Positions 31,991-40,299 of a DNA stretch of 64,000 bases are shown piece by piece. The notes under the pieces were generated by a model. It saw only the letters and a list, made by a program, of their open reading frames with translations, was not told where the DNA came from and did not search any database. Origin of the DNA: Bacteroidales bacterium (GTDB lineage Bacteria; Bacteroidota; Bacteroidia; Bacteroidales; UBA932); assembly GCA_017477245.1 (NCBI GenBank), contig JAFUWY010000027.1:1-64000 (forward strand). Direction: 5' to 3'. The translations under genes were made by a program, and so were the position numbers. Each line of letters starts with the position of its first letter. Within the stretch, counting starts at the first letter, position 1.

Positions 31991-33985
31991 TTACTTTTTC
32001 TTAAAAAAAAGTGCTTTCTGCGCCTTTTTTTTGGAAGAATCTCTTTCGACGAAAACGGGCTTCATCGTGCGGGGATCGATTCCGGACCAGAACATCACCG
32101 AGGAGGAGGTCATCGGCGTGGGCATGAAATCCTGCACCTGCTCCATCCAGATGCCTTTCAGGTACGGATTGGCGGCGAGCCGGCGCATGTCTTCCAGCCT
32201 GCAGCCGGGGTGCGAGGAGATAAAGTACGGGACCAGTTCGGTGTGCGTGCCGTTCTCCCGGTTGATCCGGTCGAACTCCATACGCAGCCGCTCGAACAGG
32301 CGGAAGGACGGCTTGCCCATGTAGTAGAGGACCTTGTCCTCGGTGTGCTCTGGCGCAACCTTGAGGCGGCCGGAGGTGTGGCGCAGCATCAGCTCCTGCA
32401 GGTAGGGCTTGCCCGTCTCATCGAGGAATCCTTTCTCGTCCAGGAAGAGGTCGTAGCGGACGCCGCTGCTGATGTAGGAGTGCCGGACGCCTTTGACGGC
32501 GTCCACGGCGCGATAGAGCTTCAGCAGGCGGTCGTGCGAGCGGTCCAGGTTGGGGCAGGCCTTGGGGAAGATGCAGGACTGGCGCCGGCATTTCGCGCAC
32601 AGGTCCTGGTTGCGGCCGTGCATGCCGTACATGTTGGCGGAGGGGGCGCCCAGATCGGAGATGTTGCCGTGGAACTCCGGCATCGCGGCAAGCCGGCGGA
32701 CCTCCTCGAGGATGGATTTCTCGCTGCGCGACTGGATGAACTTGCTCTGGTGGGCGGCGATCGTGCAGAAGTTGCAGCCGCCGAAGCAGCCCCGGTGCGT
32801 GATGATCGAGTCCTTGATCATGTCGTAGGCGGGGATGCGCTTGCCTTTGTAGCGCGGGTGCGGGCGCTTGGTGAAGGGCAGGTCCCAGCAGGCGTCCATC
32901 TCCTCGGTCGTCGCGGGCGGATACATCGGATTCACCTGCACGTAACCCTCCCCTACCGGCTCGATCAACGTCCTGGGATGCAGCACGTTGGCCTGGATCT
33001 CTATCTCATGGAAATTCTCCGCGAAAGCCATTTTGTCCCGACAGCACTCCTCGTAGGAATGCAGCAGGATCGGTTCCGCTCCGCTGGGAGTGCCTCGCCG
33101 GATGTGTGGTTCATCCCACACATCCGAATCCACCCCCCTGCGCCCCCGGTGGGGGACGGGGGAAGAATCCCCCGAAACCCCCTCGGTCACTTCGTTCCAA
33201 ACAGCGTTCAGAATTGGTGTAGCGGAGTCCGGGAGAGCCTCGCCGGACCGTGGCCACCCATGGCCTCGTAAATGGGAGGGGCCCGCTGCCGAAGGCAGTG
33301 GGAGGGATGAGCGAAGCGAAGTCCGGCGAGGCTCTTCCGACGGAGCGGAATCAATTCTGCCCGTCCGGTAGAACGCGATCTGGGGGATTCTTTCGATCTG
33401 CCGCAGATTGCGGCCGGCTTCGATGGCGCGGGTGAGCTCGAGCATCGGGCGCTCCCCCATCCCGTAGCAAAGCCAGTCGGCGCCGCTGTCCACGAGGACG
33501 GACGGCATCAGCCGGTCGTCCCAGTAGTCGTAATGCGTCAGGCGGCGCAGGGACGCCTCGACGCCCCCGATCACCACGGGGACATCCGGCCACAGCTGCT
33601 TCAGGATCCGGGTATAGACGGTCACCGCCCGGTCGGGCCGCTGGCCGGCCTTGCCCTCCGGCGTATACGCGTCGTCGTGGCGCAGGCGCTTCGCGGCCGT
33701 GTAATGGTTGACCATCGAATCCATCGCCCCGCCGTTGACGGCGAAATACAGCCGCGGCGCGCCGAGCTTGCGGAAATCCCGCAGGTCGTCGCGCCAGTTG
33801 GGCTGCGGCACGACCGCCACGCGGTACCCGGCTTTCTCCAGGTACCGCGCGATACAGGCCGTGCCGAAACTGGGATGGTCCACGAACGCGTCTCCGGTGA
33901 AGATGATGACGTCGATCCAGTCCCAGCCCAGCCGCTCGACTTCCTTGACGGAAGTCGGGATCCTACATTCTGTCGGGTAAGTCAA
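31991..33985 (-). CDS. ygiQ: YgiQ-family radical SAM protein carrying an in-frame repeat insertion
   Basis: 664 residues. The radical-SAM cluster motif is CFGGCNFC in SIITHRGCFGGCNFCTIA. GVEASLRRLTHYDYWDDRLM and the C-terminal region GVRYDLFLDEKGFL are typical of YgiQ. Between FYRTGRI and LHSYEEC about 95 extra residues of low-complexity, Arg/Pro/Ser-rich sequence (for example RRTSLRSSLPLPSAAG) are encoded by the palindromic element at 33064-33360. Without it the protein would be about 569 residues. The reaction is unknown in the family. It overlaps argS by 23 bases and ends the rpoD-argS-ygiQ operon. Confidence 0.93.
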   Translation of the reverse strand: MTYPTECRIPTSVKEVERLGWDWIDVIIFTGDAFVDHPSFGTACIARYLEKAGYRVAVVPQPNWRDDLRDFRKLGAPRLYFAVNGGAMDSMVNHYTAAKRLRHDDAYTPEGKAGQRPDRAVTVYTRILKQLWPDVPVVIGGVEASLRRLTHYDYWDDRLMPSVLVDSGADWLCYGMGERPMLELTRAIEAGRNLRQIERIPQIAFYRTGRIDSAPSEEPRRTSLRSSLPLPSAAGPSHLRGHGWPRSGEALPDSATPILNAVWNEVTEGVSGDSSPVPHRGRRGVDSDVWDEPHIRRGTPSGAEPILLHSYEECCRDKMAFAENFHEIEIQANVLHPRTLIEPVGEGYVQVNPMYPPATTEEMDACWDLPFTKRPHPRYKGKRIPAYDMIKDSIITHRGCFGGCNFCTIAAHQSKFIQSRSEKSILEEVRRLAAMPEFHGNISDLGAPSANMYGMHGRNQDLCAKCRRQSCIFPKACPNLDRSHDRLLKLYRAVDAVKGVRHSYISSGVRYDLFLDEKGFLDETGKPYLQELMLRHTSGRLKVAPEHTEDKVLYYMGKPSFRLFERLRMEFDRINRENGTHTELVPYFISSHPGCRLEDMRRLAANPYLKGIWMEQVQDFMPTPMTSSSVMFWSGIDPRTMKPVFVERDSSKKKAQKALFFKKK
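33064..33360. mobile_element. palindromic repeat element inserted in frame in ygiQ (MITE-like)
   Basis: The segment is 297 bp (99 codons) bounded by imperfect 39-bp terminal inverted repeats: 33064-33102 and 33322-33360, 32 of 39 matching, sharing TTCCGCTCCG and GCCTCGCCGGA. A further partial copy of the end (GAGAGCCTCGCCGGA) lies at 33232-33246. It holds a perfect 10-bp hairpin (33100-33109 with 33116-33125), a CGGGGGA/TCCCCCG hairpin near 33157-33174 and C-runs facing G-runs. No transposase fits. Its hairpin core resembles 41757-41800. No stop codon occurs in the ygiQ frame. Exact borders and a target duplication are uncertain. Confidence 0.75.
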
Positions 33986-35693
33986 TGCCCAGGATCTTCA
34001 TGCCCCGGCGCAGGACGCCGGCCAGCGTGGAGATCAGCTCGAGACGCATCTTGAGCACCTCCTCGTCCGGCTCCTTGAGGATCGGGGTCTCGTGGTAGTA
34101 CTGGTTGAACTCCTTGGCCAGGTCATAGCAGTAGTTCGCGATGACGGCGGGAGAGAACGCCGCGGCAGCTTCCGCCACCTTCTGCGGATAGGCGCCCAGG
34201 ATCTTGACGAGGCGCACTTCCTTCGGGCTCAGCTCTACACCGGGGTTCAGCGCAGCCGTGAGCTGCCGCTCCGCCGCCTTGCGCAGGATCGAGCAGATGC
34301 GGGCGTGCGTGTACTGGATGAACGGACCGGTGTTGCCGTTGAAATCGATGGACTCCTTGGGATTGAAGAGCATCTTCTTCTTGGGATCCACCTTGAGGAT
34401 GAAGTACTTGAGCGCGCCCAGGCCGATCTGGCGGTAGAGCCGCTCCTTCTCCTCCTCGCTGATGCCCTCGAGCTTGCCGCTCTCCTCGGACGTGGCCTTG
34501 GCCTCCTCGTACATCTTCTCGATGAGGTCGTCGGCGTCCACGACCGTCCCCTCGCGGGACTTCATCTTGCCCTCGGGGAGCTCCACCATGCCGTAGGACA
34601 GATGGAAGATCTGGTCGGCCCAGTCGAAGCCGAGCTTTTTGAGGATCAGCTTGAGGACCTGGAAGTGGTAGTTCTGCTCGTCGCCCACCACGTAGATGTG
34701 CGAGTCGAGCTTGTATTCGCTGAAGCGGCGCTCGGCCGTGCCGAGGTCCTGCGTGATGTAGACGGACGTGCCGTCGGAGCGGAGCAGCAGCTTGCGGTCC
34801 AGGCCGTCGGCGGTGAGGTCGCACCACACCGATCCGTCGGGATCCTTGACGAACACGCCCATGTCGAGGCCGCGCTGCACCAGCTCCTTGCCGAGCAGGT
34901 AGGTCTCATGCTCGTAGTAGGTGCGGTCGAAGGTGATGCCGAGGGCCTTGTAGGTCTGCTCGAAGCCGGCGAACACCCAGCGGTTCATCATCTCCCAGAG
35001 CTGGCGGACGGCGGGATCGCCCTCCTCCCACTTGACGAGCATCTCGTGGACCTTGTCCATCACGGAAGGGTCCTCCTTCTCCATCTTGGCGAACTCCACG
35101 TAGCAGTCGCCCACGAGGTGGTCGCCCTTCTTGCCGGTGCTCTCCGGCGTGGCGCCGTCAAAACGCTCCTGCCAGGCGTACATCGACTTGCAGATGTGCA
35201 CGCCGCGGTCGTTGACGAGCGTCGCCTTGATCACCTCGTCGCCGGCCGCCTTGAGCAGGTCGGAGACCGACGCACCCAGGAGGTTGTTGCGGATGTGGCC
35301 GAGGTGCAGGGGCTTGTTGGTGTTGGGCGAGGAGAATTCGACCATCACGCGGCGGCCCGTGGCGGGCAGCTGGCCATAGGCCGCATCGCCCGCGATCGCC
35401 GCCAGGGCTTCGCGCCAGTAGATGTTGGACAGGCTGAGGTTGAGGAAACCCTTGACGGAATTGTACGCGCTGACTTCCGGGCAGTTGGCGACGAGCCAGT
35501 CGCCCAGGGCCGTGCCTGTGGCGTCCGGGCTCTGGCGCGTGATGCGCAGCAGCGGGAACACCACGAGGGTAAAGTCACCCTCGAACTCCTTGCGGGTCAC
35601 CTGGACCTGCAGGGTGGCGGGATCGACATCGGCGTTGTAGAGCGCCTTGATGGCCTCTGAGGCCTTCACGGCAAGGAATTGTTCGGGTGTCAT
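33963..35693 (-). CDS. argS: arginine--tRNA ligase
   Basis: 576 residues. The N-terminal Add1 domain precedes the class I signature PLHLGHIRNN (HLGH at 130-133); GKMKSREGTVVDADD is the KMSKS-like loop, and the C-terminal helical anticodon-binding domain includes FIQYTHARICSILRKA and ends ILGIDLPDRM. It charges tRNA-Arg in the cytoplasm. Its start overlaps the rpoD stop by one base (TGATG), and its 3' end overlaps ygiQ by 23 bases. Confidence 0.97.
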   Translation of the reverse strand: MTPEQFLAVKASEAIKALYNADVDPATLQVQVTRKEFEGDFTLVVFPLLRITRQSPDATGTALGDWLVANCPEVSAYNSVKGFLNLSLSNIYWREALAAIAGDAAYGQLPATGRRVMVEFSSPNTNKPLHLGHIRNNLLGASVSDLLKAAGDEVIKATLVNDRGVHICKSMYAWQERFDGATPESTGKKGDHLVGDCYVEFAKMEKEDPSVMDKVHEMLVKWEEGDPAVRQLWEMMNRWVFAGFEQTYKALGITFDRTYYEHETYLLGKELVQRGLDMGVFVKDPDGSVWCDLTADGLDRKLLLRSDGTSVYITQDLGTAERRFSEYKLDSHIYVVGDEQNYHFQVLKLILKKLGFDWADQIFHLSYGMVELPEGKMKSREGTVVDADDLIEKMYEEAKATSEESGKLEGISEEEKERLYRQIGLGALKYFILKVDPKKKMLFNPKESIDFNGNTGPFIQYTHARICSILRKAAERQLTAALNPGVELSPKEVRLVKILGAYPQKVAEAAAAFSPAVIANYCYDLAKEFNQYYHETPILKEPDEEVLKMRLELISTLAGVLRRGMKILGIDLPDRM

Positions 35694-36553
35694 CAGCCGA
35701 GGTAGGTCTTGAGGAGTTTGCTGGCGGACGGTTTCTTGAGCTTGCGGATGGCCTTCTCCTTGATCTGGCGGACGCGCTCACGCGTGAGGTCGAGCCGCTC
35801 GCCGATCTCCTCGAGGGTCATCTCCTGGCAGCCGATGCCGAAGAAGGACTTGATGATCTCGCGCTCGCGCGGCGTGAGGATCTGCAGCGCACGCTCGATC
35901 TCGGTGCTGAGGGACTCGTTGGTCAGGCCCCTGTCGGCGCTCGGGGAGTCGTCGTTGGGCAGCACGTCGAGCAGGCTGTTGTCCTCGCCCTCGACGAACG
36001 GGGCGTCCACGCTGACGTGGCGGCCGGACACGCGGAGGGTGTCGGCGATCTTGTCCTTGGGGATATCGATCATCTCGGCGAGCTCGTCCGTGGACGGCTG
36101 GCGCTCGTTCTCCTGCTCGAACTTGCCGAGGGCTTTGTTGATCTTGTTGAGGGAGCCCACCTGGTTGAGCGGCAGGCGCACGATGCGGCTCTGCTCGGCG
36201 AGGGCCTGCAGGATGGACTGGCGGATCCACCACACGGCGTAGGAGATGAACTTGAAGCCGCGGGTCTCGTCGAACTTCTCGGCGGCCTTGATCAGGCCGA
36301 GGTTGCCCTCATTGATGAGGTCCGGCAGGCTCAGGCCCTGGTTCTGGTACTGCTTGGCCACGGACACGACGAAGCGGAGGTTGGCGCGCGTCAGCTTCTC
36401 GAGCGCCTCCTGGTCGCCCTTGCGGATGCGCTGGGCGAGTTCGACTTCCTCTTCCGGGGACACCAGCTCCTCGCGGCCGATCTCCTGGAGGTATTTGTCC
36501 AGGGACGCGCTCTCGCGGTTGGTGATGGATTTCGTGATTTTGAGCTGTCTCAT
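35693..36553 (-). CDS. rpoD: primary RNA polymerase sigma factor RpoD (short Bacteroidota form)
   Basis: 286 residues from [20 protein letters not shown]. Region 1.2 ([20 protein letters not shown]), region 2 ([35 protein letters not shown]), region 3 and region 4 ([39 protein letters not shown]) are all present, without region 1.1. This is the housekeeping sigma that recognises the TTG / TAnnTTTG promoters seen across the window. It heads an operon with argS and ygiQ. Its promoter is not a clear consensus (TACGTTTT lies upstream). Confidence 0.96.
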   Translation of the reverse strand: MRQLKITKSITNRESASLDKYLQEIGREELVSPEEEVELAQRIRKGDQEALEKLTRANLRFVVSVAKQYQNQGLSLPDLINEGNLGLIKAAEKFDETRGFKFISYAVWWIRQSILQALAEQSRIVRLPLNQVGSLNKINKALGKFEQENERQPSTDELAEMIDIPKDKIADTLRVSGRHVSVDAPFVEGEDNSLLDVLPNDDSPSADRGLTNESLSTEIERALQILTPREREIIKSFFGIGCQEMTLEEIGERLDLTRERVRQIKEKAIRKLKKPSASKLLKTYLG

Positions 36554-36602
36554 ATGCGAAAAAACGTATAATCTGGGTATTGTCCACCTTTTTATACGGA
36601 AC

Positions 36603-36635
36603 AATCCCGCGTAAGTTTCACACTCACGCGGGATT
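36603..36635. terminator. hairpin between degQ-type gene and rpoD
   Basis: AATCCCGCGT (36603-36612) pairs perfectly with ACGCGGGATT (36626-36635), and T-runs follow on the plus strand. It lies 24 bases downstream of the htrA-type stop codon and probably separates that transcript from rpoD. Confidence 0.6.
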
Positions 36636-36658
36636 TTTTCCGGTTAATTATCAACAGC

Positions 36659-38113
36659 CTACTCGTCCTTGCCGAAGCCGAAGTAGCCGGGACGGCCGCT
36701 GGCCGTGACGCCCTCGATGAAGATGGAGCGCTTGCTCTTCTTGGCGATGTCGATGACATCCTGCGGCTTGGTGACCTTCTGGTCGTTGACGAAGCGGATC
36801 AGGAAGCCGTCCTCGCCGCCGGCGCGCGCCAGCTTGCCGTTGCCGGCCGAGACGATCAGCACACCGTTGTCGGCGGCCTTGAGCTGGGCGCCGTAGAAGG
36901 CGACCGTGCCGTCGCTGCCCACCGTGCCGTCCGCGATGTTGCCGTCGGTGAAGGCCACGGAGACTTCCACGTCCTTGCCGTCACGCAGCAGCTTGACCGT
37001 GGCCTTGTCGCCCGGGTGGTAGCTGTTGACCTTGGCCTGGAGCTCCGGCATCGTGGCGGTCTTGGTGCCGTCGATGCTGACGACCACGTCGCCCTGCTTG
37101 ATGCCGGCCTTGTCGGCGGCACCGCCCTTGACGACCTCCGCGACATAGACCCCCTCAGGATTGGTGACGGAGAGCTTCTGGGACTTGATCACCTCCTCGG
37201 TGACCGTGGCGCCGGAGATGCCCAGCATCGCGCGCTTGACGGAGCCGAAGTCGATCAGGTCGGAGACGACCTTCTTGACGATGTTGGACGGGACGGCGAA
37301 GGAGTAGCCGGAGTAGGAACCCGTCGTGGAGACGATGGCGGTGTTGATGCCCACCAGCTCACCCTGCTTGTTGACCAGGGCGCCGCCGGAGTTGCCCGGG
37401 TTGACGGCCGCATCGGTCTGGATGAAGGATTCGATCTTGAACTGGCCGTCGTAGTTGGGCATCGAACGGCCCTTGGCGCTGACGATGCCGGCGGTGATGG
37501 TGGAGCGGAGCTCCTCGCCCAGCGGGCTGCCGATGGCCAGCACCCACTCGCCGAGACGGAGCTGGTCGGAGTCGGCGAACTGCACGACCGGCAGGCCGGT
37601 GGCGTCGATCTTGATCAGGGCCACGTCCGTGGCCGGGTCGGTGCCGATGACCGTGGCCTCGTAGGTCTTGTTGTTGTTGAGCGTCACCTCGATCTTGCTG
37701 GCATTCTCCACGACGTGGTTGTTGGTGACGATATAGCCGTCCGGGCGGATGATAACGCCGGAGCCGCTGCCCTGGCGCGCCGGAGCCTGTCCGCCACGGT
37801 AGCCGCGGCTGCCGTAGGGATCCTCACCGAAGAAATAACGGAAGAGGTCGTCCATCGGCGAAGGGGTCGAGGACTGGCGGGCCTGGATGGTCACCTTGAC
37901 ATAGACCACCGCCTCGACGGCATTCTCGGCGGCATAGGTGAAATCGGGATAGTCGGACAGTGACAAATTGACAGTGCGGACGGTCTGTCCGTCCGGGGTG
38001 TACACGGTCTGCTGGCTCTCACTGGGAGCGGGGGCCGTTGTTTTCACGATGGCATAGGCGGTCAGACCGCTCAGAAGCACGGAAAGCAAAACGGTAATAA
38101 AGCCTTTCTTCAT
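36659..38113 (-). CDS. htrA: periplasmic serine protease of the Do/HtrA family
   Basis: 484 residues with an N-terminal signal/anchor (about 5-24). The triad is His133 (TNNHVVE), Asp163 (DPATDVALIKI) and Ser242 (NPGNSGGALV). A full PDZ domain follows (about 285-375) and a second, degenerate one ends the protein. It degrades or refolds misfolded envelope proteins. It is divergent from dnaN; the 123-bp gap contains no perfect -7 box for this direction. Confidence 0.95.
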   Translation of the reverse strand: MKKGFITVLLSVLLSGLTAYAIVKTTAPAPSESQQTVYTPDGQTVRTVNLSLSDYPDFTYAAENAVEAVVYVKVTIQARQSSTPSPMDDLFRYFFGEDPYGSRGYRGGQAPARQGSGSGVIIRPDGYIVTNNHVVENASKIEVTLNNNKTYEATVIGTDPATDVALIKIDATGLPVVQFADSDQLRLGEWVLAIGSPLGEELRSTITAGIVSAKGRSMPNYDGQFKIESFIQTDAAVNPGNSGGALVNKQGELVGINTAIVSTTGSYSGYSFAVPSNIVKKVVSDLIDFGSVKRAMLGISGATVTEEVIKSQKLSVTNPEGVYVAEVVKGGAADKAGIKQGDVVVSIDGTKTATMPELQAKVNSYHPGDKATVKLLRDGKDVEVSVAFTDGNIADGTVGSDGTVAFYGAQLKAADNGVLIVSAGNGKLARAGGEDGFLIRFVNDQKVTKPQDVIDIAKKSKRSIFIEGVTASGRPGYFGFGKDE

Positions 38114-38185
38114 ATAATGATATTTTTAAAATATTGTCCGCGCATCAAAAAGTCAAAATATATGCCAAAATCCGAGATTATTTGT

Positions 38186-38193
38186 TAATTTTG
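38186..38193 (+). promoter_or_regulatory. -7 box of dnaN
   Basis: TAATTTTG, 43 bases before the dnaN ATG at 38237. The intervening leader is AT-rich and contains two TTTGATAATA-like direct repeats (near 38204-38222). Confidence 0.55.
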
Positions 38194-38236
38194 CAAGAAT
38201 GAAGTTTGATAATATTTGATAATAATTAATACAGAT

Positions 38237-39358
38237 ATGGAATTCAACGTTTCTAGCGCCGGCCTGCTGAAGGGCGTGCTCGATGTCTCCAAGGCGATCC
38301 CCGCCAAGACTGCCCTCCCGATCCTCGAGAATTTCCTCTTCGTCCTCAAAGAAGGACAACTGGAGATCACCGCCTCCGACCAGGAGCTCACGCTCCGCAC
38401 CCTCGTGCCGGTGGAGAACATCGCGGAGGAAGGCAGCATCGCCGTGCCCGCCCGCCAGATGATCGACCTGCTCAAGGCCCTCCCCGACCAGCCCATCACC
38501 ATCAAGACCGCCGGCGAAGGCTCCTTCGAGTGCATCTGGAGCAACGGTAATTCCTCCCTGCCCTACTTCCCGGCCGCCGACTATCCCGAAATCAAGGGTG
38601 CAGGCAGCGACGCGATGACCGCCACGGTCCCCGCGAGCGTCCTCGCCGAGGGCATCTCCAGCACCATCTACGCCACGGCCGACGACGAGATGCGGCCCGC
38701 GATGAACGGTATCTTCTTCGACATGGATCCGGAGAGCACCACGCTGGTGGCGTCCGACTCCCACAAGCTGATCTGCTACACCACCCGCGCCTTCCAGGCC
38801 CCGGAGAAGTCCTCCTTCATCCTGCATAAGAAGCCCGCAGCCGTGCTCAAGTCCCTGATCGACAAGGACGACGAGGACGTCAGCATCGCCTTCGACTCCT
38901 CGACCGTCGTCTTCACGATCGGCGAGACGATGATGGTCTGCCGCCTGATCGTCGGCAAGTTCCCGGAGTACCGCAAGGTCATCCCGCAGAACAACTCCAA
39001 CATCCTGCGCATCGACCGCGCCCAGCTGCTCAACACGGTGCGCCGCGTGGCCGTCTGCGCCAACAAGGCCTCCAACCACATCAAGTTCGACCTCAAGGCC
39101 GGCCAGATCGAGATCACGGCCCAGGACCTCGGCTTCGCCCTCGCCGCCTACGAGAAGCTCCCGTGCGACTACAACGGCGACGAACTCGGCATCGGCTTCA
39201 AGTCCTCCTTCCTGATCGAGATCCTCGGCAACATGACCTGCGGGACCGTCGTCATGAAGTTCGCCGACCCGCGCCGCGCCGCGCTGATCGTGCCTGCGGA
39301 AGAGGAGGAAGAGAGCGACAAGATCTGCGGCATCCTGATGCCGATCATGGTTTCGTAA
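38237..39358 (+). CDS. dnaN: DNA polymerase III beta sliding clamp
   Basis: 373 residues from MEFNVSSAGLLKGVLDVSKA. Three clamp domains are visible (LPILENFLFVLKEGQLEITA, the central MRPAMNGIFFDMDPESTTLV and SDSHKLICY, and the C-terminal end KICGILMPIM). The dimeric ring tethers DNA polymerases to DNA. A 3'-5' exonuclease gene follows after 10 bases, so clamp and exonuclease are co-transcribed. Confidence 0.97.
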   Translation: MEFNVSSAGLLKGVLDVSKAIPAKTALPILENFLFVLKEGQLEITASDQELTLRTLVPVENIAEEGSIAVPARQMIDLLKALPDQPITIKTAGEGSFECIWSNGNSSLPYFPAADYPEIKGAGSDAMTATVPASVLAEGISSTIYATADDEMRPAMNGIFFDMDPESTTLVASDSHKLICYTTRAFQAPEKSSFILHKKPAAVLKSLIDKDDEDVSIAFDSSTVVFTIGETMMVCRLIVGKFPEYRKVIPQNNSNILRIDRAQLLNTVRRVAVCANKASNHIKFDLKAGQIEITAQDLGFALAAYEKLPCDYNGDELGIGFKSSFLIEILGNMTCGTVVMKFADPRRAALIVPAEEEEESDKICGILMPIMVS

Positions 39359-39368
39359 GCCGGAGCGT

Positions 39369-40229
39369 ATGCAACTGAACCTCACCCGGCCGCTGCTCTT
39401 CTTCGACATCGAGAGCACCGGCCTGAACATTCCCGCCGATTCGATCATCGAACTCAGCTTCGTCAAGGTGTTCCCGGGCGGAGAGGAGCGCATCAAGACC
39501 TGGCGCATCAAGCCCTGGGACTATGAGCGCCAGTGCCAGCGTCCCATCAACCCGGAGGCCTCCAAGGTCAACGGCATCACGGACGACATGCTCACCGGCT
39601 GCCCCACCTTCTACGACGTGGCCGAAGAGGTCGCGGAGTGGCTGCGCGACAGCGACCTCGCTGGGTTCAACTCTGCCAAGTTCGACCTGCCGATGCTCGC
39701 CGAGGAGTTCGAACGCGTCAAGCTCACCGGCAAGGACCTGCAGGTGGACCTCCACAGCCCCCTGATGGTGGACGTGCAGAACATCTACCACGCCATGGAG
39801 CCCCGCAACCTCCGCGCCGCCTACCGCTTCTACTGCGGCGGCGAGGACTTCGAGAACGCCCACAGCGCCGAGGCCGACACCCTGGCGACCTATGAGGTGC
39901 TCAAGGCCCAGCTGGACCGTTACCGCGAGCCGGACCGCCACCGCGAGCAGGTCCTCAAGAACGATGTCGCCTCCCTGGCCGCCTTCGTCGGCCGGAAGTA
40001 CGTCGACTTCTCGGGCCACCTCATCCAGGACGACAAGGGCGAGATCTTCGTCAACTTCGGCAAGCACAAGGGCAAGACGGCCCGCAAGGTGTTCGAGACC
40101 GACCCCTCGTATTTCGCGTGGATCCAGCAGGGCAGCTTCACCCTGGACACCAAGGCCCAGTTCGCGCGGCTAGAAGAGCAGTTCAAGCGCGAGCGCCTGG
40201 CCGCCAAATGGAACGGCCGCCTCTTCTGA
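39369..40229 (+). CDS. DnaQ-like 3'-5' exonuclease (DEDD)
   Basis: 286 residues. Exo I is FFDIESTGL (Asp13, Glu15), exo II is in LAGFNSAKFDLPML, and exo III is AHSAEADTLATYEVL (His, Asp), so it belongs to the DEDDh group. The C-terminal part (FVNFGKHKGKTARKVF) is a small domain often found after DnaQ-like exonucleases in Bacteroidota. It probably proofreads for DNA polymerase III or acts as an accessory nuclease; it is co-transcribed with dnaN. Confidence 0.9.
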   Translation: MQLNLTRPLLFFDIESTGLNIPADSIIELSFVKVFPGGEERIKTWRIKPWDYERQCQRPINPEASKVNGITDDMLTGCPTFYDVAEEVAEWLRDSDLAGFNSAKFDLPMLAEEFERVKLTGKDLQVDLHSPLMVDVQNIYHAMEPRNLRAAYRFYCGGEDFENAHSAEADTLATYEVLKAQLDRYREPDRHREQVLKNDVASLAAFVGRKYVDFSGHLIQDDKGEIFVNFGKHKGKTARKVFETDPSYFAWIQQGSFTLDTKAQFARLEEQFKRERLAAKWNGRLF

Positions 40230-40253
40230 GACGCGGTTTGATTTTCGGAGATA

Positions 40254-40294
40254 AAGTGCTACCTTTGCGCCCGCCCAAAGCAAAGGTAGCACTT
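40254..40294. promoter_or_regulatory. nhaA promoter inside a perfect 15-bp inverted repeat
   Basis: Arms 40254-40268 and 40280-40294 are exact reverse complements with an 11-base loop. The left arm carries TACCTTTG (40260-40267), the -7 box of nhaA; the right arm carries the same box on the other strand, facing it. The transcript should start near 40273, inside the loop, 27 bases before the ATG. Confidence 0.7.
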
Positions 40295-40299
40295 ATTTT

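Noticed and set aside
33064..33360. Insertion sequence with transposase in ygiQ
   Set aside because: The element is under 300 bp and its only long open frame is that of ygiQ itself, so it cannot encode a transposase.
34092..35660. Long plus-strand frame opposite argS
   Set aside because: Leu/Val/Gly-rich antisense translation without motifs; argS signatures on the other strand are complete.
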